5,907 nt of DNA from Noviherbaspirillum sp. (GTDB lineage: Bacteria > Pseudomonadota > Gammaproteobacteria > Burkholderiales > Burkholderiaceae): assembly GCA_028292785.1 (NCBI GenBank), contig JAQGLQ010000229.1, forward strand, positions 1-5,907, given 5' to 3'. The notes under the pieces were generated by a model. It ran no database searches, was not told the DNA's origin, and worked only from the letters and a program-made list of their open reading frames with translations. Both the position numbers and the translations under genes were made by a program. This document shows, in pieces, positions 1 through 5,824 of this stretch (position 1 is its first letter; the number at the start of each line of letters is the position of its first letter).

Positions 1-234
1 GAATTCCTCTATTCTGTCGCGCGACAGCACGTCGCAAGTCGCGGCGTACAGCCGGGCCTGCGGAAAGCGCTCGCGCAAGCCGGCTTCCGCCGTTTGCAGC
101 CGAGCTCGGTCGCGGCCGCAAATGGCCACCGCCGCGCCGCATTCGAGCAGCAGTTCCGTAGTGGCCAGCCCGACGCCGGAACTACCGCCGGTCACCACGG
201 CGACTTGGCCGTTCAGATCGATCATTGGCATCAT
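1..234 (-). CDS. Short-chain dehydrogenase/reductase (SDR), N-terminal part, cut by window edge
   Basis: NAD(P)-dependent oxidoreductase of the classical SDR family; only the first 78 residues are in the window and the frame runs open through base 1. Seen: a beta strand (QVAVV, residues 10-14) followed by the SDR cofactor motif TGGSSGVG (residues 15-22, pattern TGxxxGxG), then a second strand ending ICGRD, where Arg41 after the strand is usual for NADP-preferring members, and CDV (67-69), the typical Asp near the adenine ring. The catalytic Ser-Tyr-Lys part lies outside. AGGAG at 240-244, inside the 3' end of the IclR gene, is 5 nt before the ATG at 234 and 8 nt before an adjacent ATG at 231, so either may be used. 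The gene starts 2 bp after the IclR stop and is almost surely cotranscribed with it. Likely acts on an alcohol or dihydrodiol-type pathway intermediate (inference); substrate unknown. Confidence 0.9.
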   Translation of the reverse strand, partial: MMPMIDLNGQVAVVTGGSSGVGLATTELLLECGAAVAICGRDRARLQTAEAGLRERFPQARLYAATCDVLSRDRIEEF

Positions 235-236
235 TG

Positions 237-1070
237 CTACTCCTGCCACATGTTGATGACCTTGGCCGAATCGCGCGGCGCATAGTCAAGTAGCCGCGAC
301 AATTCGCCGGCAGTTTCACGAATCCGCTGCACGATGCGGTCGAGTTCGCTGGCTTCGATATGCGGTGCCGGAATGGTGGCGCCCAGCGCTGCCACGATGC
401 GCCCGGTGTAATTGCGCACCGGCGCGGCGACGGTGGAAATGCCGCTCTCGAAGAATCCTTCCTGCAGCACGACGTCGCGCTCCTTGTCCTTTTGCACCAT
501 GTGGAAGAGTTCGACCACTGTGTTCGGCGTGCTTTCGGAAAACACTTCCAGGTTGTCTTCCGGGTAGAGTTCGCGCAGCTCCGCCAGCGAGAGATCCTCC
601 AGGAGTACGCGGCCCAGCACGGTGGCATGCGCGGGCAGGCGGGTGCCGACGGTGACTGAACTCACGAAGGCGGTTGGCATCACGGACTTGGCGACATAGA
701 CGATGGAGCGGCCATCGCGCACCACCAGATTGCAGGCGTAGCCAATTTCATCACGCAGGCGTTCCAGCAGCGGACGGCCGAGTTCGGTCAGTTCGAGCGA
801 CGCTAAATATTCGAAGCCCAGCCGCAGCACCGCCATGCCGAGCCGGTAGCTGTGGGTGCCGTCAGCGCGCTCCACGAACCCCATCCGCTCGAGCGTCGTG
901 AGCAGGCGGAACACCGTCGAACGCGGCACGTTAAGGCGCCTGGCCAGCTCCGGCGCGGACAGCGTCTTGTCATGCCGGTTGAACTCCGACAGCAGGCGCA
1001 GCCCGCGCTCGAGTCCCGGCACCACGTATTTCTCCTGCGCGTCGTCGCCTGATTGTTCTGGTTTGGTCAT
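237..1070 (-). CDS. IclR-family transcriptional regulator (PcaR/PobR-like)
   Basis: DNA-binding regulator, 277 residues from the chosen start. Seen: the N-terminal opening VPGLERGLRLLSEF (about 17-30), typical of IclR proteins; a winged helix-turn-helix at about 38-66 (SAPELARRLNVPRSTVFRLL); and a C-terminal effector-binding domain at about 85-262, including LPAHATVLGRVLL (145-157) and ESGISTVAAPVRN (208-220). The RGL motif and overall pattern resemble the PcaR/PcaU/PobR subgroup, which controls protocatechuate and hydroxybenzoate catabolism; that subgroup assignment is inference. An upstream in-frame ATG at 1091 would add 7 residues but has no ribosome site, whereas GGAAG lies just before the ATG at 1070 (3 nt, rather close). 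The gene begins 31 bp after the hydrolase stop and ends 2 bp before the SDR start. Its place inside the operon suggests it is made together with the enzymes it controls, possibly also from its own promoter in the AT-rich stretch just upstream. Confidence 0.93.
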   Translation of the reverse strand: MTKPEQSGDDAQEKYVVPGLERGLRLLSEFNRHDKTLSAPELARRLNVPRSTVFRLLTTLERMGFVERADGTHSYRLGMAVLRLGFEYLASLELTELGRPLLERLRDEIGYACNLVVRDGRSIVYVAKSVMPTAFVSSVTVGTRLPAHATVLGRVLLEDLSLAELRELYPEDNLEVFSESTPNTVVELFHMVQKDKERDVVLQEGFFESGISTVAAPVRNYTGRIVAALGATIPAPHIEASELDRIVQRIRETAGELSRLLDYAPRDSAKVINMWQE

Positions 1071-1076
1071 AATCTT

Positions 1077-1098
1077 CCAATATCCATTCATTCAATAT
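1077..1098 (-). repeat. Short AT-rich direct repeat upstream of the IclR gene
   Basis: On the plus strand CAATAT occurs at 1078-1083 and again at 1093-1098, a 15-bp period, with a tandem ATTC ATTC between them. The stretch 1071-1110 is clearly more AT-rich than the coding DNA around it. It lies directly before the regulator start, where an internal promoter or an autoregulatory operator would sit. No convincing -35/-10 pair or inverted operator could be defined by eye, so this is only a candidate site. Confidence 0.25.
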
Positions 1099-1101
1099 GC
1101 G

Positions 1102-1908
1102 TTAAATAAGTCGGCGGACGATGTCCGCCACCATCTCCGGCTGTTCGACGTAGCAGGCATGCCCCGCATCGTCGATCAGCCCGAAGGTAAATCCGAATTC
1201 GTCGGCCAGCTTTTTGCTGTCCCCGGGAGTCGTCACCCTATCCGCCGCTCCGCAGTGCACCTGCGCGGCATGCTCGGCTCGCAGGTAATTGCGGATTTCG
1301 TCGCCGCAAAGCATGCGTACCGCCTGGATGTAACCGGCCGCATCGAGCAGGCCCATGTTCCAGCGCACCCATGCGCGGGCTTCCTCGTCGGCGTTTTGAG
1401 ACAGCATCCGGTCCGGCGCGCGCTCAGCCATGCCGTCGACGCCCAACGTCTGGAGCGCCGTCAGGCGTTCCGATTCGACCTGCTGCCGGCGCGCCTGCTT
1501 CTGCGGGCTTCCATACCCCTGCGCCGGACTCAGTAGTATCAGACCAGATATGCGCTGCGGCTCGGCCGCCGCATAAGCCGCCGCCATCATGGCGCCGAGC
1601 GAATGCCCGACCAGCACGCAGCGTTCCACTTCGAGCCCGTCCAGCAGCAGCCGAAGGGTCGATGCATAGTCGGCGGCGCGCGGCGCGTCGTTGGCGAGGC
1701 GGGTTGATCCGCCATAACCGGGCGCGTTCCAAGCAATGACCCGCGCATCGCGCTCCAGCGCTAGCACGCAGGGCAGCCAGGAAGCCGCGCCGGAGCCGAT
1801 GCCGTGCAGCAGAACGACGGTCGGGCCGCGTCCGCAGCCACGCCACGAAACGATGCCGTCGCCCGCCGCGATGGCGCGCTCGGGAAAGCGTTCGTCGAGC
1901 AGCGACAT
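1102..1908 (-). CDS. Alpha/beta-fold hydrolase
   Basis: Serine hydrolase of the alpha/beta fold, 268 residues with this start. Seen: the oxyanion-hole motif HGIGSG (35-40), the APGYGGS loop (62-68), the nucleophile elbow GHSLG with Ser103 (101-105), the acid Asp223 in GAADRVTTP, and the catalytic His250 in DDAGH. The triad is complete and the lid region spans about 130-200. The family includes carboxylesterases, enol-lactone hydrolases (PcaD) and C-C bond hydrolases of meta-cleavage pathways; the HGIGSG...ASW pattern does not settle which. Start: GGGAGG lies 4 nt before the ATG at 1908 and the protein then opens like typical family members. An alternative ATG at 1959 (285 residues) overlaps the cupin stop as ATGA, suggesting coupled translation, but has no good ribosome site and adds a Pro/Ala/Ser-rich tail. 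It probably opens an ester, lactone or ring-cleavage product in the cytoplasm (inference). Confidence 0.92.
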   Translation of the reverse strand: MSLLDERFPERAIAAGDGIVSWRGCGRGPTVVLLHGIGSGAASWLPCVLALERDARVIAWNAPGYGGSTRLANDAPRAADYASTLRLLLDGLEVERCVLVGHSLGAMMAAAYAAAEPQRISGLILLSPAQGYGSPQKQARRQQVESERLTALQTLGVDGMAERAPDRMLSQNADEEARAWVRWNMGLLDAAGYIQAVRMLCGDEIRNYLRAEHAAQVHCGAADRVTTPGDSKKLADEFGFTFGLIDDAGHACYVEQPEMVADIVRRLI

Positions 1909-1910
1909 CA

Positions 1911-1918
1911 GGCCTCCC
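1911..1918 (-). promoter_or_regulatory. Strong ribosome binding site deciding the hydrolase start
   Basis: Reading the minus strand, GGGAGGCC followed by TG leads into the ATG at 1908, giving a near-perfect Shine-Dalgarno match 4 nt from the start codon. This favours 1908 over the ATG at 1959, which overlaps the end of the cupin gene. Both starts may be used, giving two N-termini. Confidence 0.55.
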
Positions 1919-1955
1919 TCATCGCTGGGACACGCGGCGGACGGGTGCGGCTGGT

Positions 1956-2507
1956 TCATTTCAGGTCGCGCTTGATCTTCGCCAGCGGGCTGTCCGGCGG
2001 ATAGGTCGGAGTCACCGGCTTGCCGGCGCCGAGCATCACGCACATCAGCGCGTCTTCATCGCCGATGTTGATCTCCTCTCGGTACACCCCCGGCGGAACC
2101 GATACCACATCGCGCTCGGTCAGGATGGTCTCATAGCGTTCGCCATCCTTTTCGAGCACCAACTTGATCTTGCCGCGCAGGATGAAGAACACTTCCTCGA
2201 CGTCCACATGCAGGTGCGACGGACCCTCGTGGCCGGCAGGAATGATCATGGTCGAAAACGTGAAATGCTCCGACGGGATCGAGTTGTTGTCCGAAGACAC
2301 GCCTGTGCCACCGGTGCCTATGTAGCGCATCTGGCCGCGCCGGTATTTCGGGTCGAAGTCGGCCTGGAATTTCAGCGCATCGAAGTCATAGCGCCGCGTG
2401 GAAAAGCGCGCCACGCGCGACTCCATCCACTTTTCGAAGCTGCTTCCCTCGGGCTGCCGCAGGGTCGGGGGAAGCTGTTGTTCAGTCGATTCGGGGGAAT
2501 TGTTCAT
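1956..2507 (-). CDS. Cupin-domain protein with altered second metal-binding motif
   Basis: Single-domain cupin of 183 residues, probably a small metalloenzyme of the pathway (a dioxygenase, isomerase or decarboxylase are possible); exact role not recognised. Seen: an N-terminal arm of about 75 residues, then cupin motif 1 intact as G92-x5-H98-x-H100-x4-E105-x6-G112 (segment SHLHVDVEEVFFILRG). Motif 2 at about 132-147 (VPPGVYREEIN) keeps PxG and the Asn, but the usual metal-ligand His is Arg143. A classic three-His-one-Glu centre is thus not complete; the protein may bind metal through His98, His100 and Glu105 only. No signal peptide. It is too short for gentisate dioxygenase, a bicupin-like enzyme. 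Start: AGGAG lies about 9 nt before the ATG. It sits 48 bp after the dehydrogenase gene, and its stop overlaps the possible upstream hydrolase start by 4 nt. Confidence 0.9.
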   Translation of the reverse strand: MNNSPESTEQQLPPTLRQPEGSSFEKWMESRVARFSTRRYDFDALKFQADFDPKYRRGQMRYIGTGGTGVSSDNNSIPSEHFTFSTMIIPAGHEGPSHLHVDVEEVFFILRGKIKLVLEKDGERYETILTERDVVSVPPGVYREEINIGDEDALMCVMLGAGKPVTPTYPPDSPLAKIKRDLK

Positions 2508-2555
2508 GGTGTGCGTCTCCTAGGTATATCTGTTTGCATTCACGGTACGATCCCG

Positions 2556-3440
2556 TCATCTCATCAACGCCAGAATGTCGAGATCGCCTTTTCCATCCTC
2601 GACCGCGCGCCGCAGTTTATCTCGCACTATTCGGTACACGTCGGCCACATCGGAATCGATCGCGTCGGCGTCAAGCTCGAGGAAGTCGAGATCCTTCAGG
2701 CAGCGATTCATCAGGAAGCCGCTGCGAAATTCGCTTTCAAGCGCGCCGGGAAGCCGGTCATTGATCAGCGGATGGCCCGCTGCGCCGCGGCGCAGAAGCT
2801 CCAGCCCGATGTCTTCCGGCAAGCCGGCTTCACGCACCATCCGCACGCCCTGTGCGAAAACATAGTTGTACGAAAGATAGACAAATTGGTTGATCGCTTT
2901 CATCAAGCTTCCGGCGCCTGGCGCGCCCACATGACGGACCGTGTCGCCGACATGGCGCAGCAGCGGCGCGATGACCTCGAAATCGGTGGCACTTGCGCCC
3001 ACCATGACCGACATTTCGCCCGACCCGGCGCCGCGCTCGCCGCCGCTCACCGGCGCGTCGAGGTAGCGGATGCCAACCCGTTCGAGTTCGGCGGCCGCGC
3101 TCCGTGCAAAGCTCGGGGCCACGGTCGTCAAATCGGCGATCACTGACCGCCTTTGCGGGCTTCCCGCCAACCAGAGATCGATGTACCAACGCACGACGGC
3201 TGGCTCCGGCAGGCAAAGCAGCACTCTGTCGTAATCGAGTGACCTGATCCGCTCGAATCCGGCCGCCACCGCGCCTGCGGAGACGCACTGTGCGACCGCC
3301 TCTTCGTCGCGGTCGAATACGTGCAGATCGATTCCGCTCAATACCAAACGTTGCGCGATCAGGCGCCCCATGCGGCCGGCCCCGACCAGCAGGACTGCTC
3401 CGCCGTCATGGGTGTTTGCGTCGGAAGGTGGAAACGGCAT
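2556..3440 (-). CDS. NAD(P)-dependent beta-hydroxyacid dehydrogenase (3-hydroxyisobutyrate dehydrogenase family)
   Basis: Cytoplasmic oxidoreductase of 294 residues, the usual family length. Seen: a Rossmann motif GAGRMG (20-25) with Asp43 at the end of the second strand, which fits NAD more than NADP; CLP (76-78) and DLTT (103-106); the substrate-binding signature DAPVSGG (128-134); the segment GAGSLMKAINQ (175-185) with the catalytic Lys181; and KD (249-250) in the C-terminal helical domain. In classic members the Lys is followed four residues on by Asn (KxxxN); here that position is Gln185, with an Asn just before it (184). The family interconverts 3-hydroxy acids and semialdehydes (3-hydroxyisobutyrate, tartronate semialdehyde, sulfolactaldehyde and others); the substrate here is unknown. 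It starts 7 bp after the Rieske gene stop, so cotranscription and close coupling are likely. Confidence 0.92.
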   Translation of the reverse strand: MPFPPSDANTHDGGAVLLVGAGRMGRLIAQRLVLSGIDLHVFDRDEEAVAQCVSAGAVAAGFERIRSLDYDRVLLCLPEPAVVRWYIDLWLAGSPQRRSVIADLTTVAPSFARSAAAELERVGIRYLDAPVSGGERGAGSGEMSVMVGASATDFEVIAPLLRHVGDTVRHVGAPGAGSLMKAINQFVYLSYNYVFAQGVRMVREAGLPEDIGLELLRRGAAGHPLINDRLPGALESEFRSGFLMNRCLKDLDFLELDADAIDSDVADVYRIVRDKLRRAVEDGKGDLDILALMR

Positions 3441-3447
3441 GGCGACC

Positions 3448-4497
3448 CTAGACGTTTGCGTTCAGTTTGAAATGCTCGTTGATGCGTCTGGCCTGCGTCT
3501 CGGCCTCCTGCTTCTGCATGCGCCGGATGCGGACCACCCCGATATCGGTCTGGATCAGCTGTTCGCGCGCACGGGCATCATGCGGTATCAGTTCCAGCAT
3601 TTCGCGATCCTGACCGGCGACGTAGTTATGCCGCGTGTCGAGGCGGTTCTTGTACAGGAAGCGCCACATGTCGCGACGCCATCCGTCGGAGCGCTGATAG
3701 CGGAAGAACCAGACCAGCGTGCGCTCGGCATCGATCGGCGTCGGATAGGCCATGATGCGGAAGAAGTTGCCGCCGGCCGCCTTCGGGTAGGGAATCTCGG
3801 TCGCAACCCAGTAGTTGCTGCCGGGCTTATAAACCACTTCGGTGCGGTCGATATTGACGCCGCGCTGATTATCGCGCTGGATGGTGAACCCATGCTCCGT
3901 GGTCTCGAGCTCGATCAGGCTTTGCTTGGTGCCATAGACGAGCGTAAACGTGTCGTTGTGCAGATAACTGCCATGGATCGGATCAAGGCGGTTATCGAGC
4001 GCGACCCGGTGGTTGCAGTTCCATTCATCCATGAACAGGAAGCCGGACCATTCGGGCGACGTGAACTGCGGCGGCAATTCCATCTCGGGTACGTGGTCGT
4101 CGATCCCGTCGGAGAAGTAAAGCCAGATGGCCCCGAACTTTTCCTGAATCGGGTAAGCGATGTTTTTCTTCTGGTTGACCATCGGGCAGTCATTTACCGG
4201 CGGCACAACCTGCACGACGCCCTTGCCGTTCACGACCACGCCGTGGTATTTGCAGGCGAGCCCGGCGTCCACCACCACGCCTTTCGACATCGGTGCACCG
4301 CGATGCGGACAAAAGTCATCGATGGCATGCGCCTGCCCCGACGCATCTCGCCACAATGCGATCTTTCGATTGAGCCTGGTCAGCGCGACCGGCTTGTCGC
4401 CCACGTCTTCGGAGCGGCATACCAGGTACCATTGATTCAGGATGCCGGTGCTCCAAATGTCTTCGGCCGATACCGGTTTTTTCCATAGCAGATTCAT
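3448..4497 (-). CDS. Rieske non-haem iron oxygenase, catalytic (alpha) subunit
   Basis: Terminal oxygenase component of a Rieske-type mono- or dioxygenase, 349 residues, like the homomultimeric phthalate/vanillate (VanA, phthalate dioxygenase) group, which needs no beta subunit. Seen: an N-terminal Rieske domain (about 20-130) with Cys63-Pro-His65 and Cys82-x2-His85 holding the [2Fe-2S] cluster (16 residues between). The catalytic domain has the mononuclear-iron motif D172-x2-H175-x4-H180 (NRLDPIHGSYLH) and a probable third ligand Asp318 (IQTDIGVV). Asp172 matches the bridging Asp that links the two iron centres in naphthalene dioxygenase. All key residues are present. It would hydroxylate or O-demethylate an aromatic or similar acid using electrons from NAD(P)H through a reductase not found in this window. 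Start: AGGAG lies 7 nt before the ATG. The 59-residue small gene is 21 bp upstream and the dehydrogenase 7 bp downstream. Substrate cannot be deduced. Confidence 0.95.
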   Translation of the reverse strand: MNLLWKKPVSAEDIWSTGILNQWYLVCRSEDVGDKPVALTRLNRKIALWRDASGQAHAIDDFCPHRGAPMSKGVVVDAGLACKYHGVVVNGKGVVQVVPPVNDCPMVNQKKNIAYPIQEKFGAIWLYFSDGIDDHVPEMELPPQFTSPEWSGFLFMDEWNCNHRVALDNRLDPIHGSYLHNDTFTLVYGTKQSLIELETTEHGFTIQRDNQRGVNIDRTEVVYKPGSNYWVATEIPYPKAAGGNFFRIMAYPTPIDAERTLVWFFRYQRSDGWRRDMWRFLYKNRLDTRHNYVAGQDREMLELIPHDARAREQLIQTDIGVVRIRRMQKQEAETQARRINEHFKLNANV

Positions 4498-4518
4498 GTG
4501 GTGTCTCCTGTTGCCTTG

Positions 4519-4698
4519 TTACTGCCCAAGCCGCTTGAATTCCTCGGCCAGTGACTGGGCGTTCCAGGCGCCGCCCGATTGCGCGTTGACCTGCATCGCA
4601 TTCAGTCCCGCCGCCAGACCGTCAAGATCCTGCACGCCATCGCCAAGCAGTTTCTCCAGCGCGTCCCCCAACATGTCCTCATAGTTTTTTTCCGTCAT
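4519..4698 (-). CDS. Small protein resembling the recombinase-like helix-turn-helix family (59 aa)
   Basis: A 59-residue acidic, helical small ORF. Seen: a strong ribosome site (AAGGAG, 4705-4710) 6 nt before the ATG at 4698. The protein opens MTEKNYEDMLGDALEKLLGD, continues GVQDLDGLAAGLNAMQV, and ends with W45, SLAEEFKRLGQ and a TAA stop. The pattern 'YE..LgdALe.ll..Gv.dL..La..LN......W....f..e...LG' matches, from memory, small proteins annotated as recombinase-like helix-turn-helix domain that occur beside Rieske oxygenase genes. The family match is recalled, not searched. It lies 27 bp after the binding-protein gene and 21 bp before the oxygenase gene, so it is cotranscribed with both. No catalytic residues, membrane segment or signal peptide. 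It may be an accessory or partner protein of the oxygenase, or a remnant DNA-binding domain; function unknown. The tight spacing, strong start signal and family-like pattern make it very likely a real gene. Confidence 0.75.
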   Translation of the reverse strand: MTEKNYEDMLGDALEKLLGDGVQDLDGLAAGLNAMQVNAQSGGAWNAQSLAEEFKRLGQ

Positions 4699-4725
4699 AT
4701 TTCTCTCCTTGCTTTTATTTGGTGC

Positions 4726-5703
4726 CTAATCCTGATACGGAATGCGCGCGGCTTTCACGATTGTGGCGAACTTGATCATGTCCGACCTGAACTTTGCATT
4801 GAACTCCTCCGGCGTGCTGCCTACCGGCTCCTGGCCCAGTCCCGCCAAACGGGCGCGCACATCGGCCGAGTCGAGCGCCTTCGCCGCTTCGGTCTGGATG
4901 CGCGCCACGATGTTGCGCGGCGTGTTCGCGGGCACGAACAGGCCCTGCCAGCTGGTGACCTCGAAACCGGGAAGTCCGGACTCCGCAATGGTCGGCACGT
5001 CGGGCAAGGACGCCGCGCGGCGCGGTCCCGTCATCCCCAGAGGTTTCAGGCGACCCCTCTGGATATATTGCTGGGCAGCGGAAACCGGCATCACCCCGAG
5101 TTGCACTTCGCCGGACATCAGCGCGGTATTGAGCGGACCGTCGCCCTTATAGGGAATGGGCACGATGTCAGTGCCGGCGGTGGCGTTCAGCAGCTCCATT
5201 GACAAATGCAGTGGGCTTGCCACGCCGGTGGAGCCGAAGTTCAGGCTGCCCGGCTTCGACTTGCTCAGCGCGATCAGTTCCTTGACTGAATTGGCGGGCA
5301 AGCCGGGATTGGCGACCAACAGCAGTTCGGTCGCAACCAGCTGCGTGACAGGGGTGAAGTCCTTGCTCGCGTCAAACGTCAGCTTGCGGTAAAGCGACGG
5401 CATCATCGCGAGATTTACCGGCATCAGAAGAATGGTGTGGCCGTCGGGCGCGGCCTTGGCCACTGCGGCAGTACCGATGGTGCCGCCCGCGCCCGCCTGA
5501 TTGACAACCAGGACCGGCTGACCGAAAGCTTCCGCCAGCTTCGGCTGGATCAGCCGCGCCAGCGCGTCGATCGAGCCGCCCGCCGCGAACGGCACCACGA
5601 TCTGGACTGAACGGCTCGGGTAAGTCTGAGCAATGGCAATTCCGGCATGTAGACCGAGAATGCCGAGGATCAATGAGGCCTTAAATAGCAGTGGCAGTTT
5701 CAT
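4726..5703 (-). CDS. Bug/TctC-family tripartite tricarboxylate transporter substrate-binding protein
   Basis: Periplasmic solute receptor of 325 residues. Seen: an N-terminal signal peptide with Lys2 and Lys8, a hydrophobic core at 9-24 and probable cleavage at AIA|Q (after residue 25). The mature protein starts TYPSR, with the Bug signatures VPFAAGGSIDALAR (37-50), containing Asp46, which in this family contacts the ligand carboxylate; VNQAGAGGTIG (67-77); PDGHT (86-90); NFGSTG (155-160); PYKGDGP (184-190); and PDVPTIAESG (234-243). Length is normal. The family captures carboxylates such as citrate, terephthalate or aromatic acids for TctA/TctB permeases, which are often encoded elsewhere; some members act as sensors. 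Position just ahead of a Rieske oxygenase suggests it binds the pathway substrate (inference). Start: an in-frame TAA at 5710-5712 rules out any N-terminal extension. Only a poor ribosome site (AAGA) precedes the ATG, and a small upstream ORF ends over it as ATGA. Confidence 0.95.
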   Translation of the reverse strand: MKLPLLFKASLILGILGLHAGIAIAQTYPSRSVQIVVPFAAGGSIDALARLIQPKLAEAFGQPVLVVNQAGAGGTIGTAAVAKAAPDGHTILLMPVNLAMMPSLYRKLTFDASKDFTPVTQLVATELLLVANPGLPANSVKELIALSKSKPGSLNFGSTGVASPLHLSMELLNATAGTDIVPIPYKGDGPLNTALMSGEVQLGVMPVSAAQQYIQRGRLKPLGMTGPRRAASLPDVPTIAESGLPGFEVTSWQGLFVPANTPRNIVARIQTEAAKALDSADVRARLAGLGQEPVGSTPEEFNAKFRSDMIKFATIVKAARIPYQD

Positions 5704-5771
5704 GTGTTCTTAATCCATGGCATGAGAGTGGATTGGTTCGTCGAGGCGCGCGCGCTTGGATAAAACAACAT
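5700..5771 (-). CDS. Possible 23-codon leader ORF coupled to the binding-protein gene
   Basis: A short ORF in the only long intergenic gap. GGAGG at 5778-5782 stands 6 nt before its ATG at 5771, the best ribosome site in the region. The 23-residue product (starts MLFYPSARAS, ends LMPWIKNT) matches nothing I recognise. Its TGA overlaps the ATG of the downstream binding-protein gene as ATGA, and that gene has only a weak ribosome site of its own. The arrangement fits translational coupling by a leader peptide, but such a short ORF could arise by chance. Confidence 0.4.
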   Translation of the reverse strand: MLFYPSARASTNQSTLMPWIKNT

Positions 5772-5824
5772 GGCAAACCTCCAGTCCAGCGTCATGAAAT
5801 TGCGGTATATGAATCGGTCGCGGA
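5704..5824. other. 121-bp intergenic region between two binding-protein genes
   Basis: This is the largest gap in the array. It contains the possible leader ORF at its 3' side, its ribosome site, and an alternating (GC)5 run at 5746-5755. No clear terminator hairpin with a T-run and no convincing sigma-70 promoter could be found by eye, so whether the transcript of the upstream gene continues through here is open. Confidence 0.5.

Noticed and set aside
1..6. EcoRI site at the very first bases as a sign of a cloning junction
   Set aside because: The same site also occurs at 1195-1200 and 4537-4542, and the SDR frame runs in without any break, so it may be only a clone or window end. Nothing suggests a rearrangement.
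856..1536. Plus-strand frame of 226 codons opposite the IclR and hydrolase genes
   Set aside because: It crosses the boundary between two convincing minus-strand genes and has no ribosome site or recognisable motif.
1960..2043. Further upstream extension of the hydrolase to an ATG at 2043
   Set aside because: It would overlap the cupin gene by 88 bp and adds an Arg/Gln/Asp-rich segment foreign to alpha/beta hydrolases.
2508..2555. Gap between dehydrogenase and cupin as a terminator or promoter
   Set aside because: 48 bp with a ribosome site but no hairpin and no clear promoter elements; read as an ordinary intra-operon spacer.
2208..3146. Long plus-strand open frame (312 codons) opposite the cupin and dehydrogenase genes
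   Set aside because: It spans two real minus-strand genes and their gap, is His/Arg/Ala-rich, and has no family resemblance.
3370..4488. Long plus-strand open frame (372 codons) opposite the Rieske oxygenase
   Set aside because: It mirrors the codon structure of the well-supported oxygenase gene, its translation shows no recognisable domain, and it has no ribosome site. It is a shadow frame typical of GC-rich DNA.
5746..5755. Alternating GC run as a possible Z-DNA or hairpin element
   Set aside because: It is only five GC repeats in GC-rich DNA, with no T-run or loop to make a terminator.
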